From Postechiella sp039985655 (lineage in GTDB: Bacteria > Bacteroidota > Bacteroidia > Flavobacteriales > Flavobacteriaceae), in assembly GCA_039985655.1 (NCBI GenBank), contig JBDWSF010000035.1, positions 1 through 64,000 of the forward strand: DNA of 64,000 bases, given 5' to 3'. Positions 52,501 to 60,668 of the stretch are shown one piece after another; the stretch's first letter is position 1; each line of letters opens with the position of its first letter. A program made the position numbers and the translations under genes. The notes below the pieces were generated by a model. The model ran no database searches and was not told the DNA's origin. It saw only the letters and a program-made list of their open reading frames with translations.

Positions 52501-52953
52501 ATGTCAGGAACGTTAAACAAAGTCATGCTAATTGGGCATTTAGGAGATGAAGTGAAAATGCACTATTTTGAAGGTGGTGGCTGTGTTGGACGTTTTTCTT
52601 TAGCGACTAACGAAACCTATGTTAGCAAACAAACAAACGAGCGTATTACAAATACCGAGTGGCATAATATTGTGGTACGAAATAAAGGTGCTGAAATTTG
52701 TGAAAAATATTTAAGTAAAGGCGATAAAGTTTATGTTGAAGGTCGATTAAAAACTCGAAAATGGCAAGATGATAAAGGAAACGATAGGTACTCTACTGAA
52801 ATACAATGTAATGATTTTACATTTTTAACCACTAAAAAAGAAAGTGGAAAACAAGCTGCTAATACACCAGAAGAAACAAAACCCAATGTTAATGCTCCAG
52901 CAGTAGCAAAAAGTGAATCTATTGAAGATGCAAATGATGATCTTCCTTTTTAA
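52501..52953 (+). CDS. ssb: Single-stranded DNA-binding protein
   Basis: This 150-residue protein has an OB-fold (1-112) with MSGTLNKVMLIGHLGDEVKM, FSLATNETYV, TEWHNIVVRNKGAEICEKYL and GDKVYVEGRLKTRKWQD. A flexible linker leads to the acidic tip DANDDLPF that recruits partner proteins. It lies between mutY and gldE, a conserved order in gliding Flavobacteriia. Confidence 0.94.
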   Translation: MSGTLNKVMLIGHLGDEVKMHYFEGGGCVGRFSLATNETYVSKQTNERITNTEWHNIVVRNKGAEICEKYLSKGDKVYVEGRLKTRKWQDDKGNDRYSTEIQCNDFTFLTTKKESGKQAANTPEETKPNVNAPAVAKSESIEDANDDLPF

Positions 52954-52997
52954 TAATTTCGATAAGATGTCGAAAAACTTATGTTTAACAAAAATGA

Positions 52998-54308
52998 TTG
53001 AACTTGGATCCTGACCCCGCGAGTTTTAAGCCTTTATTCATGGCTATAGATTTTTCGTTTGCAGGCAGTTTTATACTATTATTTATTTTGCTAGTTTGTT
53101 CTGCCTTAATTTCTGGAGCAGAAGTCGCCTTATTTTCGTTAACTCGAACCAATATAGAAACTGGTTTAGAAGCGAAATCTAAACGTATTCAAATTATTTC
53201 CCTTTTATTAGAACGTCCTAAAAAATTATTAGCTACTATTTTAGTTGCTAATAACTTTATAAATATAGCTATTGTTATACTGTTTGCTTTTATGGGAAGC
53301 AGCATGTTTGATAACATAACGTCGCCTGCATTAAAATTTGCTTTAGAGGTTGTTATTGTTACCTTTTTAATTTTGTTGTTTGGCGAAATTCTTCCAAAAA
53401 TTTATGCCAATAGAAATCCTGTGAAATTTGCAACATTTATGGCGTATCCGCTTAAAGTTTTAGATGTTATGCTAACACCTTTAAGTATGCCTATGCAAAG
53501 TGTTACTTTAGCAATTCATAAAAAACTGGGTAAGCAAAAATCGAATTTAAGTGTAGATCAGTTGTCACAGGCATTAGAGCTGACTAGTGAAGACGATACG
53601 ACTAAAGAAGAACAAAAAATATTGCAAGGTATTGTGTCTTTTGGTAATACCGATACAAAGCAAGTTATGCAACCACGTATAGATATTTTTGCACTAAATA
53701 TCGAGCAAAAGTATACCGAAATTATGCCCGAGATAATTTCTCATGGCTATTCGAGAATACCAGTTTACGAAGAAAATATAGACCAAATTAAAGGTATTCT
53801 TTACGTTAAAGATTTGCTACCTTATATAGACAAAGAACAGTTTAATTGGACTTCTTTAATTCGTGAGCCGTTTTTTGTACCAGAGAATAAAAAGTTAGAC
53901 GATTTAATGGCCGAGTTTCAAGAAAAGAAAGTACACTTAGCTGTTGTAGTTGATGAATATGGAGGTACATCTGGATTAATTTCTTTAGAAGATATTATTG
54001 AAGAAATTGTTGGCGATATAAGTGATGAGTTTGATGATGCTGATTTGAATTATTCAAAACTTGATGATAAAAATTATGTTTTTGAAGGTAAAACGGCATT
54101 GAAAGATTTTTATAAAGTTTTAAAAATTGAAGATGACTCTGTTTTTGAAGACAATAAAGGAGAATCTGAAACCATTGCAGGTTTTGTTTTAGAGATTTCA
54201 GGGAGTTTTCCAAAACGAGATTCTAAAATAAATTTCAAAAATTACGTTTTTACTATTGAAGCCCTAGATAAAAAAAGAATAAAACGTTTAAAGTTGACTA
54301 TAAGCTAA
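52998..54308 (+). CDS. gldE: Gliding motility-associated protein GldE
   Basis: The protein has 436 residues from a TTG start at 52998 (a second TTG at 53004 is equally possible). Three or four helices of the CNNM/HlyC type occupy about 15-170 (LISGAEVALFSLTR, LLFGEILPKIYANRNP). Two CBS domains at about 215-335 show RIDIFALN, SRIPVYEENIDQIKGILYVKDLLPY and VDEYGGTSGLISLEDIIEEIVGDI. A C-terminal transporter-associated domain follows. GldE acts with GldD in gliding and T9SS. The next gene starts within its stop codon. Confidence 0.9.
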   Translation: MNLDPDPASFKPLFMAIDFSFAGSFILLFILLVCSALISGAEVALFSLTRTNIETGLEAKSKRIQIISLLLERPKKLLATILVANNFINIAIVILFAFMGSSMFDNITSPALKFALEVVIVTFLILLFGEILPKIYANRNPVKFATFMAYPLKVLDVMLTPLSMPMQSVTLAIHKKLGKQKSNLSVDQLSQALELTSEDDTTKEEQKILQGIVSFGNTDTKQVMQPRIDIFALNIEQKYTEIMPEIISHGYSRIPVYEENIDQIKGILYVKDLLPYIDKEQFNWTSLIREPFFVPENKKLDDLMAEFQEKKVHLAVVVDEYGGTSGLISLEDIIEEIVGDISDEFDDADLNYSKLDDKNYVFEGKTALKDFYKVLKIEDDSVFEDNKGESETIAGFVLEISGSFPKRDSKINFKNYVFTIEALDKKRIKRLKLTIS

Positions 54309-54889
54309 TGTATAAAAATAGCATGCTCTTTCTATTACTAATGATTTGTTTTTCCTGTGATGACGATGTGGTGCCCAAACCTAAAGGGTATTTAAGATTG
54401 GAGTATCCAGAAGCTAAGTATATCGAGGCTAATCTTAATCTGCCTTTTACTTTTGAAACGAACATGTTAGTAAAAAAAGTAAATTCTAAGGAGCTTAATT
54501 CTACAACAGAAAGTTATGGTATAAACATTGAATATCCGTTACTAAGAGGGACTGTTTTTTTAACATACAAAGCCATTGAAGGCGATGATAAAAATTTAAA
54601 AACGTTTTTAAGAGATGCAGAGAAATTCACTTTGGAACATATGAAAAAAGCTGACGGAATCCCTGCTTACCCTTATGAAAACCTGGAGCGAAAAGTTTAT
54701 GGAAAGCTGTCAGAAGTAAGAGGAAATGTGGCTTCTCCAGCTCAGTTTTACGTAACCGATAGTGTTAATCATTTTTTGACAGGGTCCCTTTATTTTTATG
54801 CAAAACCTAACTACGATTCCATTTTTCCAGCGGCAAATTATTTGCAAAAGGATATGAAAAGAATAATGGAAACTATAGAGTGGAAGTGA
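54308..54889 (+). CDS. gldD: Gliding motility lipoprotein GldD
   Basis: This 193-residue lipoprotein has a signal with lipobox MICFSC (C17), then the conserved KPKGYLRLEYPEAKY block. The mature part has YGINIEYPLLRGTVFLTYK, AEKFTLEHMKKADGI and FYVTDSVNHFLTGSLYFYAKPNYDS, as in GldD proteins. It is essential for gliding in Flavobacterium johnsoniae. The start overlaps the gldE stop by one base (TAATG). Confidence 0.93.
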   Translation: MYKNSMLFLLLMICFSCDDDVVPKPKGYLRLEYPEAKYIEANLNLPFTFETNMLVKKVNSKELNSTTESYGINIEYPLLRGTVFLTYKAIEGDDKNLKTFLRDAEKFTLEHMKKADGIPAYPYENLERKVYGKLSEVRGNVASPAQFYVTDSVNHFLTGSLYFYAKPNYDSIFPAANYLQKDMKRIMETIEWK

Positions 54890-54900
54890 TTTCTTAAATT

Positions 54901-54972
54901 AAACGTAGGTCGGTTTTCTTTGGTTTCTGATGTTTTTTTTCTAAATTTAGAGACCTAACTAAACCTACGTTT
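54901..54972. repeat. 10-bp inverted repeat just before a GTG start
   Basis: AAACGTAGGT (54901-54910) and ACCTACGTTT (54963-54972) are exact reverse complements 52 bases apart. The right copy abuts the GTG at 54974. It could be a dyad operator or the arms of a long hairpin after gldD. Confidence 0.45.
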
Positions 54973-54973
54973 T

Positions 54974-55693
54974 GTGAATTTAACTAATGATCAATCTATT
55001 CTTAAAGACTTCTTTGATCTTTTTACTAGTAAATTAATACTTAACTTTCTATTTATTGGGATCCTATTTTTGGATGCCTTAGGTGCTATATTTCCTCAGT
55101 ATTTAAACAGGCAGATCACTATATTTATTCCAGTTCCTTTAATGTTTTTGATTTACTTATTAAATTCAAATAAAAAAAGTATACTATTTATGGTGTCTAC
55201 CGTTTTAACCTTTATAGGGACCTGTAAGTTTAATAATCCGTATCAAGAATTTCAATCGTTAGGACTTATACTGCTTAGTGCAGCATTTTTTATTTACTTT
55301 ATTATTTTATTTAAAGAATATAACACTGTTAATATTAAAACAGTTGTGAAATATGGAATTGTAATTTTGATATTGGCAATTGTTCCGTTAATGTTTTACA
55401 TAGAAGGGATTAAAAAAATGATGATTTTTAACCATGTCATTCTTTACTTATTTATGGTGGTACTTTTTATTTTTAGTACAGTAATTCTATATATGAAAAG
55501 CAGAACAAAAAGGAATAGACTACTTCTTTTTTCGGCTATCTCAATTGTAGTAAGTTGTTATGTACAAGGTTATAATTTGTTTATGGAAGATACCAATATA
55601 CTTGAGTTTCTTGCAGTAATTTCTTTTAACCTAACACATTATTTTATGTGTTGGTATTTAATAAAAAGTTCTGAAACAAAAGAAATAATCTAA
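54974..55693 (+). CDS. Seven- or eight-helix membrane protein of unknown function
   Basis: The protein has 239 residues, mostly hydrophobic, with about seven or eight helices, starting at GTG 54974. The layout (short helices, few charged residues inside, FLDALGAIFP near the start, a final helix with LTHYFMCWYLIKSS) loosely resembles YhhN/lysoplasmalogenase-type proteins, but I see no decisive catalytic residues. It follows gldD by 84 bases, with an inverted repeat in the gap, so it may be a separate transcript. Confidence 0.6.
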   Translation: MNLTNDQSILKDFFDLFTSKLILNFLFIGILFLDALGAIFPQYLNRQITIFIPVPLMFLIYLLNSNKKSILFMVSTVLTFIGTCKFNNPYQEFQSLGLILLSAAFFIYFIILFKEYNTVNIKTVVKYGIVILILAIVPLMFYIEGIKKMMIFNHVILYLFMVVLFIFSTVILYMKSRTKRNRLLLFSAISIVVSCYVQGYNLFMEDTNILEFLAVISFNLTHYFMCWYLIKSSETKEII

Positions 55694-55699
55694 AAATAG

Positions 55700-55854
55700 T
55701 TAAGCTTTTTTAGCACAACATGCTTCTTTACAATCGGGTAAACAAACTATTTTAGTGTTAGTTGTTTTGCAACAGTCTTTTTTACATCCAGCTTAGCTTC
55801 GCAAGTTATTTTCTTATCCTTATTAGCACAACAAGGTTTCGTGCAATCTGCAGC
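55700..55854 (-). pseudogene. Decayed Cys-rich tail of the metal-binding lipoprotein
   Basis: Directly after the TGA of the gene at 55855 the same frame continues AADCTKPCCANKDKKITCEA. After the T run at 55778-55783 (plus strand) the pattern goes on only in another frame: DCCKTTNTKIVCLPDCKEAC ending CAKKA and a TAA at 55700-55702. One base more in the A run would join them. Homologues as I remember them carry such CxxxCC repeats. The stop and the frameshift together cut off ten or more cysteines. Confidence 0.65.
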
Positions 55855-56253
55855 TCATTCTTTAGCTGTAGAAAATACTTCAACCGTTTTCATATCTTGT
55901 ACTTTATAAATATCTGCAACAGCAGTAACCGTCGCTTCTAAAGATTTTTGAGTAACCGTTGCTTCATTATATTCAACCATAGCTAAACGTTTGTCAAAAT
56001 CGACTACAGCAGATTTTACACCATCCATTTTTCCTAGTTTTTTCTGAATAGAGGCAGCGCAACCCACAGCACATGTCATACCATCAATAGTAAATTCTGC
56101 TTTTGCATATTTAGCATTTGGATCTAATTTTTTTGTGGACTCCAAAGCGGTTTCAACTTCAATAGTTTTAACTTCTGGCTTGGCCTTATTTTTACAGCTT
56201 AAAACAAACGCTATTACTAATGTTATACTTAAAATATTTTTTAAAGTTTTCAT
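55855..56253 (-). CDS. Lipoprotein with heavy-metal-associated (HMA) domain
   Basis: The protein has 132 residues. A lipoprotein signal (MKTLKNILSITLVIAFVLSC) is followed by a short linker and an HMA fold (about 50-125): FTIDGMTCAVGCAASIQKKL, GVKSAVVDFDKRLAMVEYN and SLEATVTAVADIYKV. The metal motif reads MTCAVGC (CxxxC rather than the usual CxxC). It should bind copper or a similar ion in the periplasm. The gene ends at a TGA that lies inside an ancestral Cys-rich tail. Confidence 0.85.
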   Translation of the reverse strand: MKTLKNILSITLVIAFVLSCKNKAKPEVKTIEVETALESTKKLDPNAKYAKAEFTIDGMTCAVGCAASIQKKLGKMDGVKSAVVDFDKRLAMVEYNEATVTQKSLEATVTAVADIYKVQDMKTVEVFSTAKE

Positions 56254-56399
56254 ATATATGTGTATTTGGGATAAACATCCATTCGTTGAAGAAACAAATT
56301 TAATAAATATTGCTGTTTATTGTATTAAAAATGACACTTTTGTGATTTATTAACATAGTTTAACGACTTAATAATCAGTCTTAATTTTAGAATTAATAA

Positions 56400-57275
56400 A
56401 TGAAATCAAATAACGTTAAATGGGGTTACCTAATTGTGCTTTCCTTGATATGGGGAAGTTCTTTTATTTTAATAAAGAAAGCTTTAATAGGTGTTACACC
56501 CATGCAGCTAGGTGCGTTACGTGTTATATTTACGGGATTGTTTTTATTTATAGCGGGTTTTAATAAGATAAAAACAATTAAGATTAAAGATTGGAAATGG
56601 GTAGCACTTACAGGGTTTTTAGGTACTTTTTTTCCTGCGTTTTTATTCGCTTTCGCAGAAACAGAAATTGATAGTTCGGTAACTTCAATTTTAAACGCGT
56701 TAGTGCCGCTTAATACAATAATATTGGGTGTTTTAGTTTTTAAAATTAAATCTACTAATCGACAAATATTAGGGGTGGTGATTGGCTTACTTGGTAGTGT
56801 GCTGCTTATAGCTAGCGGAGCTGCAATAAACGTAGATCAGAATTATTTATACGCCAGTTATATTATAATTGCAACTGCGATGTATGCCATTAGTGTAAAC
56901 ATCTTAAAGCGCTACTTACAAGATATGCAGGCTTTAACAATAGCGGTAGGTAATTTTGCAGTCATTATAATACCCGCAATCATTGTTCTTTTATATTCTG
57001 ATTTTTTTACTGAAGATGTGTTTGCATCTCCTCATTTTGCGCCTTCAATGGGGTATCTTTTAATTTTATCTTTGTTTGGTACAGCGTTAGCAAAAGTTTT
57101 GTTTAATAAATTAGTGCATATTTCTACACCTGTTTTTGCATCTTCGGTAACATATTTAATGCCTGTGATTGCTATTTTTTGGGGTGTTTTAGATGGAGAG
57201 TCTTTTAGTTTTCTACAAGCTGTAGCAAGTGTCATTATTCTGTTAGGTGTTTATTTATCTAATAAGAGGAAATAA
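56400..57275 (+). CDS. EamA/DMT-family transporter
   Basis: The protein has 291 residues and ten membrane helices in two EamA repeats. It opens WGYLIVLSLIWGSSFILIKKAL, followed by RVIFTGLFLFI and ALVPLNTIILG. The second repeat has YAISVNILKRYL and SSVTYLMPVIAIFWGVLDGE, the usual family end. It exports or imports a small metabolite across the inner membrane. Substrate not deducible. Confidence 0.85.
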   Translation: MKSNNVKWGYLIVLSLIWGSSFILIKKALIGVTPMQLGALRVIFTGLFLFIAGFNKIKTIKIKDWKWVALTGFLGTFFPAFLFAFAETEIDSSVTSILNALVPLNTIILGVLVFKIKSTNRQILGVVIGLLGSVLLIASGAAINVDQNYLYASYIIIATAMYAISVNILKRYLQDMQALTIAVGNFAVIIIPAIIVLLYSDFFTEDVFASPHFAPSMGYLLILSLFGTALAKVLFNKLVHISTPVFASSVTYLMPVIAIFWGVLDGESFSFLQAVASVIILLGVYLSNKRK

Positions 57276-57373
57276 CTTTTTATTATAATGCTTAGTGTCG
57301 AAATAATTAACATTTTGTTTGCAATTGTAGTCATTAATTTATCGGTTATTTGAGCTTATTAAATGAATTAGAT

Positions 57374-57970
57374 ATGAAATATTTTATTAAATTATTATTT
57401 GTTGTGTTTTTCTGTTTAAGCACAAATCTTTATGCCCAAAACACAAAGTGGAATGTGGATGCATTGCATTCTAAAGTGGGGTTTAGCGTTGAACATATGA
57501 TGGTTTCTGAAACAGAAGGAACTTTTGACAAATATGAAGCTACTCTTTTATCAGATGAAGAGGGATTTTCAGATTTAAATGTTGATTTCACTATCGATGT
57601 TGCCAGTGTTAATACGAGAAATGAACGCAGAGACAAACATCTAAGAGCGAGTGATTTTTTTGATGCTGTAAAACACCCAAAAATTACATTTAAAAGCACT
57701 TCTGTAAAAAAACAATCAGAAAATATTATTTTGATAATTGGGGACTTAACAATACGAGGTATTACCAAACAGGTTGTTTTTAATGGTGAGTACAAGGGAT
57801 TGATTGAAAAAGATGCCTTCGGATTTACAAGAGCAGGATTGGTCATTAAAACAATTATTAATAGACAAGATTATGGTGTGGTTTATAACAGTTCTTTAGA
57901 TGCAGGTGGTTTAGCATTAAGTAATGATGTAAATATTATATGTAAGTTGTCAATTACTAAAGACAAATAA
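57374..57970 (+). CDS. YceI-family lipid-binding periplasmic protein
   Basis: From the ATG at 57374 it has 198 residues with a signal peptide (MKYFIKLLFVVFFCLSTNLYAQ). A TTG at 57350 adds eight residues and was rejected. The YceI barrel shows WNVDALHSKVGFSVEHMMVS, DKHLRASDFFDAVKHPKITF and GDLTIRGITKQVVF. The fold holds isoprenoid-type lipids such as polyprenyl chains. It ends with KLSITKDK. Confidence 0.9.
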   Translation: MKYFIKLLFVVFFCLSTNLYAQNTKWNVDALHSKVGFSVEHMMVSETEGTFDKYEATLLSDEEGFSDLNVDFTIDVASVNTRNERRDKHLRASDFFDAVKHPKITFKSTSVKKQSENIILIIGDLTIRGITKQVVFNGEYKGLIEKDAFGFTRAGLVIKTIINRQDYGVVYNSSLDAGGLALSNDVNIICKLSITKDK

Positions 57971-58182
57971 TAATGGTTAGATATTAAAGTTTATTTTTTA
58001 GTCTAGTTCTTTAAAGTATAAAGACGCTCCAATAGTGAGGTTTTTTAGTTGTTTTTTCAAATTTCCCATTACTTAAGTTTTTATAAATTAGAACAGATGC
58101 GTACTAAAAAAACCTCCTGTTTTTTATAATAATTTATTTTAGTAAATAAATATCCCTCAAAATGAATTCAATGCATAAAACG
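57971..58182. other. Gap between yceI-like gene and rplU
   Basis: No gene. The arms GAGGTTTTTTAGT (58037-58049) and ACTAAAAAAACCTC (58103-58116) are near reverse complements 53 bases apart, and an AAAAAAC/GTTTTTT mini-hairpin at the right arm could end the upstream transcript. Confidence 0.35.
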
Positions 58183-58213
58183 TTTGTAGTTTAATTAATT
58201 AGGAGTATATTTG
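58183..58213 (+). promoter_or_regulatory. Complete Bacteroidota promoter of rplU-rpmA
   Basis: TTTG (58183-58186), 19-base spacer, TATATTTG (58206-58213), 63 bases before the rplU ATG. Confidence 0.8.
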
Positions 58214-58276
58214 CATCCGTTTTCAGAGAAAGAAAACGATTTTTTTAATCAAATTAATTAATAAAAACGTTACGCT

Positions 58277-58780
58277 ATGTACGCAATTGTAGAGATAGCA
58301 GGGCAACAATTTAAAGTTGTTAAAGACCAAAAAGTTTTTGTTAACCGTTTACAAACTGAAGAAGGTAAGAAAGTTTCTTTCGATAATGTTCTTCTTTTAG
58401 CAGATGGTGACAATGTAACTGTAGGCGCCCCGGCTATAGACGGAGCTCAAGTAGGAGCAAAAGTCTTAAAGCACCTTAAAGGTGATAAAGTTATAGTTTT
58501 CAAAAAGAAAAGACGTAAAGGTTACCGTGTTAAAAATGGTCACCGTCAATCTTTGACAGAAATTGTAATTGAAAGTATAGCTGCTTCTGGAGCAAAAAAA
58601 GCTGCCCCAGCAAAAAAAGCAACTAAAAAAGTAGAAGCAAAAGCTGAAACTCCAGTAGTAGAAGCAAGTCAAGATTTAAGCAAATTAACTGTTGCTGAAT
58701 TAAAGGAAATCGCTAAAGCTAAAGGAGTAGAAGGAATATCTGCTATGAAGAAAGCTGATTTAATTGCTGCTTTAAGTTAA
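58277..58780 (+). CDS. rplU: 50S ribosomal protein L21 (bL21) with a fused helical tail
   Basis: The protein has 167 residues. Residues 1-100 are normal L21 (MYAIVEIAGQQFKVVKDQ, GAPAIDGAQVGAKVL, KKKRRKGYRVKNGHRQSLTEI). After an Ala/Lys linker (AAPAKKATKKVEAKAE) the last 35 residues, LSKLTVAELKEIAKAKGVEG to LIAALS, form a helix-extension-helix motif like a SAP or Rho N-terminal domain. L21 in most bacteria ends near residue 105. It is co-transcribed with rpmA 25 bases downstream. Confidence 0.95.
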   Translation: MYAIVEIAGQQFKVVKDQKVFVNRLQTEEGKKVSFDNVLLLADGDNVTVGAPAIDGAQVGAKVLKHLKGDKVIVFKKKRRKGYRVKNGHRQSLTEIVIESIAASGAKKAAPAKKATKKVEAKAETPVVEASQDLSKLTVAELKEIAKAKGVEGISAMKKADLIAALS

Positions 58781-58805
58781 TATTAAAAATTAAAATCGAA
58801 ATAAA

Positions 58806-59066
58806 ATGGCACATAAAAAAGGAGTCGGAAGTTCGAAAAATGGTAGAGAATCAGAATCAAAACGTTTAGGCGTTAAGATTTTTGGTGGACAAGCTGCATT
58901 AGCTGGAAATATCATTGTAAGACAAAGAGGTAATACACATCACCCAGGTGAGAATGTATATTCTTCAAAAGATCACACTTTACACGCTTATGTTGATGGT
59001 GTTGTAAAATTCACAAAGAAAAAAGACAACAAATCTTATGTTTCTATAGAGCCTTTTGAGGCTTAA
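58806..59066 (+). CDS. rpmA: 50S ribosomal protein L27 (bL27)
   Basis: This 86-residue protein has the L27 motifs MAHKKGVGSSKNGRESESKR, GVKIFGGQAALAGNIIVRQRG and HPGENVYSSKDHTLHAYVDG. The N-terminal tail reaches the peptidyl transferase centre. No extra N-terminal prepeptide is present. A terminator follows 23 bases after the stop. Confidence 0.96.
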   Translation: MAHKKGVGSSKNGRESESKRLGVKIFGGQAALAGNIIVRQRGNTHHPGENVYSSKDHTLHAYVDGVVKFTKKKDNKSYVSIEPFEA

Positions 59067-59089
59067 GACATATTTTTTTTGAAAATATT

Positions 59090-59120
59090 AAAACCCTTTC
59101 TGGAAACAGGAAGGGTTTTG
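59090..59120 (+). terminator. Terminator of rplU-rpmA
   Basis: AAAACCCTT (59090-59098) and AAGGGTTTT (59111-59119) form a 9-bp stem just after rpmA. Confidence 0.8.
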
Positions 59121-59169
59121 TTGTTTAAAACGAATTAACTATTAAAGAATGTTTTTCAATATAGATAAG

Positions 59170-59226
59170 TTAATAATTACTTAATATTAACATGACGTTA
59201 AGATGAAGTAAAACGTAGATATTTGT
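59170..59226 (+). promoter_or_regulatory. Candidate activator site and -7-like box upstream of the phosphate genes
   Basis: TTAATAA (59170) and TTAATAT (59181), then TTAACAT (59187) and TTAAGAT (59198), are TTAAnAn words spaced 11 bases apart within each pair, the spacing of PhoB-type direct repeats. A -7-like GATATTTG ends near 59225. The regulator is not proven. Confidence 0.35.
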
Positions 59227-59307
59227 AGTGTCTTAAGGCAAAACTTAATTAGTATTTCAGATAATCTATTAGTTTTTGTCGACGTATATTATTATGATTT
59301 CTAATCA

Positions 59308-59336
59308 AGCTACCTTGACGAAGGTAGCTTTTTTTT
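59308..59336 (+). terminator. Orphan strong terminator upstream of the porin gene
   Basis: AGCTACCTT (59308-59316), loop GACG, AAGGTAGCT (59321-59329), then seven T. No open frame lies between it and the rpmA terminator, so it ends either a short non-coding transcript or a leader of the porin gene (attenuator). Confidence 0.7.
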
Positions 59337-59411
59337 GATTTAAAATTAATCATTTGGAAACATTAAGTTAACATTGTTTTTAGTTATTTGCACCGACAAA
59401 AACTAATAAGA

Positions 59412-60596
59412 ATGAAATTTAGAAGTACACTCGCTATTGTAGCTTTATTTGCAATATCTTTTAATTACGCACAAGAAGTAAAATCTCCAAAATTCGGAAA
59501 AGGTCTTTTCAATTTAGTAGGGCAGGATAGTTCTTGGACCATGAAGGTTGGTTTAAGAATGCAATTATTAGGCAGCTCTACTTGGGAAGAAGGCGGACAA
59601 AGCGAGGCAAGTTTCTTAACACGAAGAGCACGTTTAAAATTTGATGGATTTGCTTATACTCCTAAATTAAAATATAAAATAGAACTAGGTTTATCGAATA
59701 GAGATCAATCTGGAGCTTCAGAATTCACAAGTAATGCACCACGATATATTTTAGACGCTTTATTAAAATGGAATTTTTACAAAGATTTCGAAATTTGGTT
59801 TGGTCAAGGCAAACTTCCTGGAAACAGAGAACGTGTCATTTCTTCTGCTAACTTGCAACAAGTAGATCGATCTTTATTAAATAGTAAATTTACTATAGAT
59901 CGCGATTTTGGTATTCAATTAAGGCATCATTTTAAGCTTTCTGATAAATTTGTTGTTAAAGAAATCTTTTCTTTGGCACAAGGTGAAGGACGAAATATTA
60001 CCACTGGAAATTTAGGAGGTCATCAATATACAGGACGTTTAGAATTATTTCCTTTTGGTACTTTTGCAAGTAAAGGCGATTATAAAGGATCCGATTTAAA
60101 ACGAGAACAAACACCAAAATTAGCTTTAGGTGTAAGTTACGATCATAATAACAATGCGGTTAAAACAAGAAGCAATCAAGGGTCTTATATGATAAATGAA
60201 GACGGAGATTATCATGAAACCAATATAAATACGCTTTTTGTTGATGCCATGTTTAAATACGATGGTTTTTCATTTATGGCTGAGTATGCAGACAGAAATG
60301 CGGACGATGTACTATATACAAATGAAGATAGCGAAATAGAAGCTGTACAGATTGGTAATGCTATAAACTTACAAACTGGATATCTATTAAAAAATGATTG
60401 GGAAGTTTCAGGAAGATACACCAATATAGATTGGGATAAATTAACAGGAAACGCTAATCAAAGTCAATATACTTTAGGATTATCAAAATATATTGCAGGA
60501 CACAGTTTAAAAGTGCAAACCGATATTAGTTTTTTAGACGAAACAGGAGGTAATAACGAATTGATGTATCGTTTACAATTCGATATACATTTCTAA
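59412..60596 (+). CDS. OprO/OprP-like phosphate-selective porin
   Basis: From the ATG at 59412 it has 394 residues with a signal peptide MKFRSTLAIVALFAISFNYAQ. A TTG at 59388 was rejected. Barrel features: SWTMKVGLRMQLLGSSTWEE, FLTRRARLKFDGFAYTPKLKYKIELGLSNRD, FEIWFGQGKLPGNRER, and a C-terminal strand ending RLQFDIHF with a final Phe. The family admits phosphate and polyphosphate through the outer membrane. The Pit permease gene starts 72 bases downstream. Confidence 0.88.
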   Translation: MKFRSTLAIVALFAISFNYAQEVKSPKFGKGLFNLVGQDSSWTMKVGLRMQLLGSSTWEEGGQSEASFLTRRARLKFDGFAYTPKLKYKIELGLSNRDQSGASEFTSNAPRYILDALLKWNFYKDFEIWFGQGKLPGNRERVISSANLQQVDRSLLNSKFTIDRDFGIQLRHHFKLSDKFVVKEIFSLAQGEGRNITTGNLGGHQYTGRLELFPFGTFASKGDYKGSDLKREQTPKLALGVSYDHNNNAVKTRSNQGSYMINEDGDYHETNINTLFVDAMFKYDGFSFMAEYADRNADDVLYTNEDSEIEAVQIGNAINLQTGYLLKNDWEVSGRYTNIDWDKLTGNANQSQYTLGLSKYIAGHSLKVQTDISFLDETGGNNELMYRLQFDIHF

Positions 60597-60668
60597 TAAT
60601 ATAACATTTACATAACATACTAAGTATTTATAATAAAGATATTTGCAAACTTATTTTAATTAAAAATT

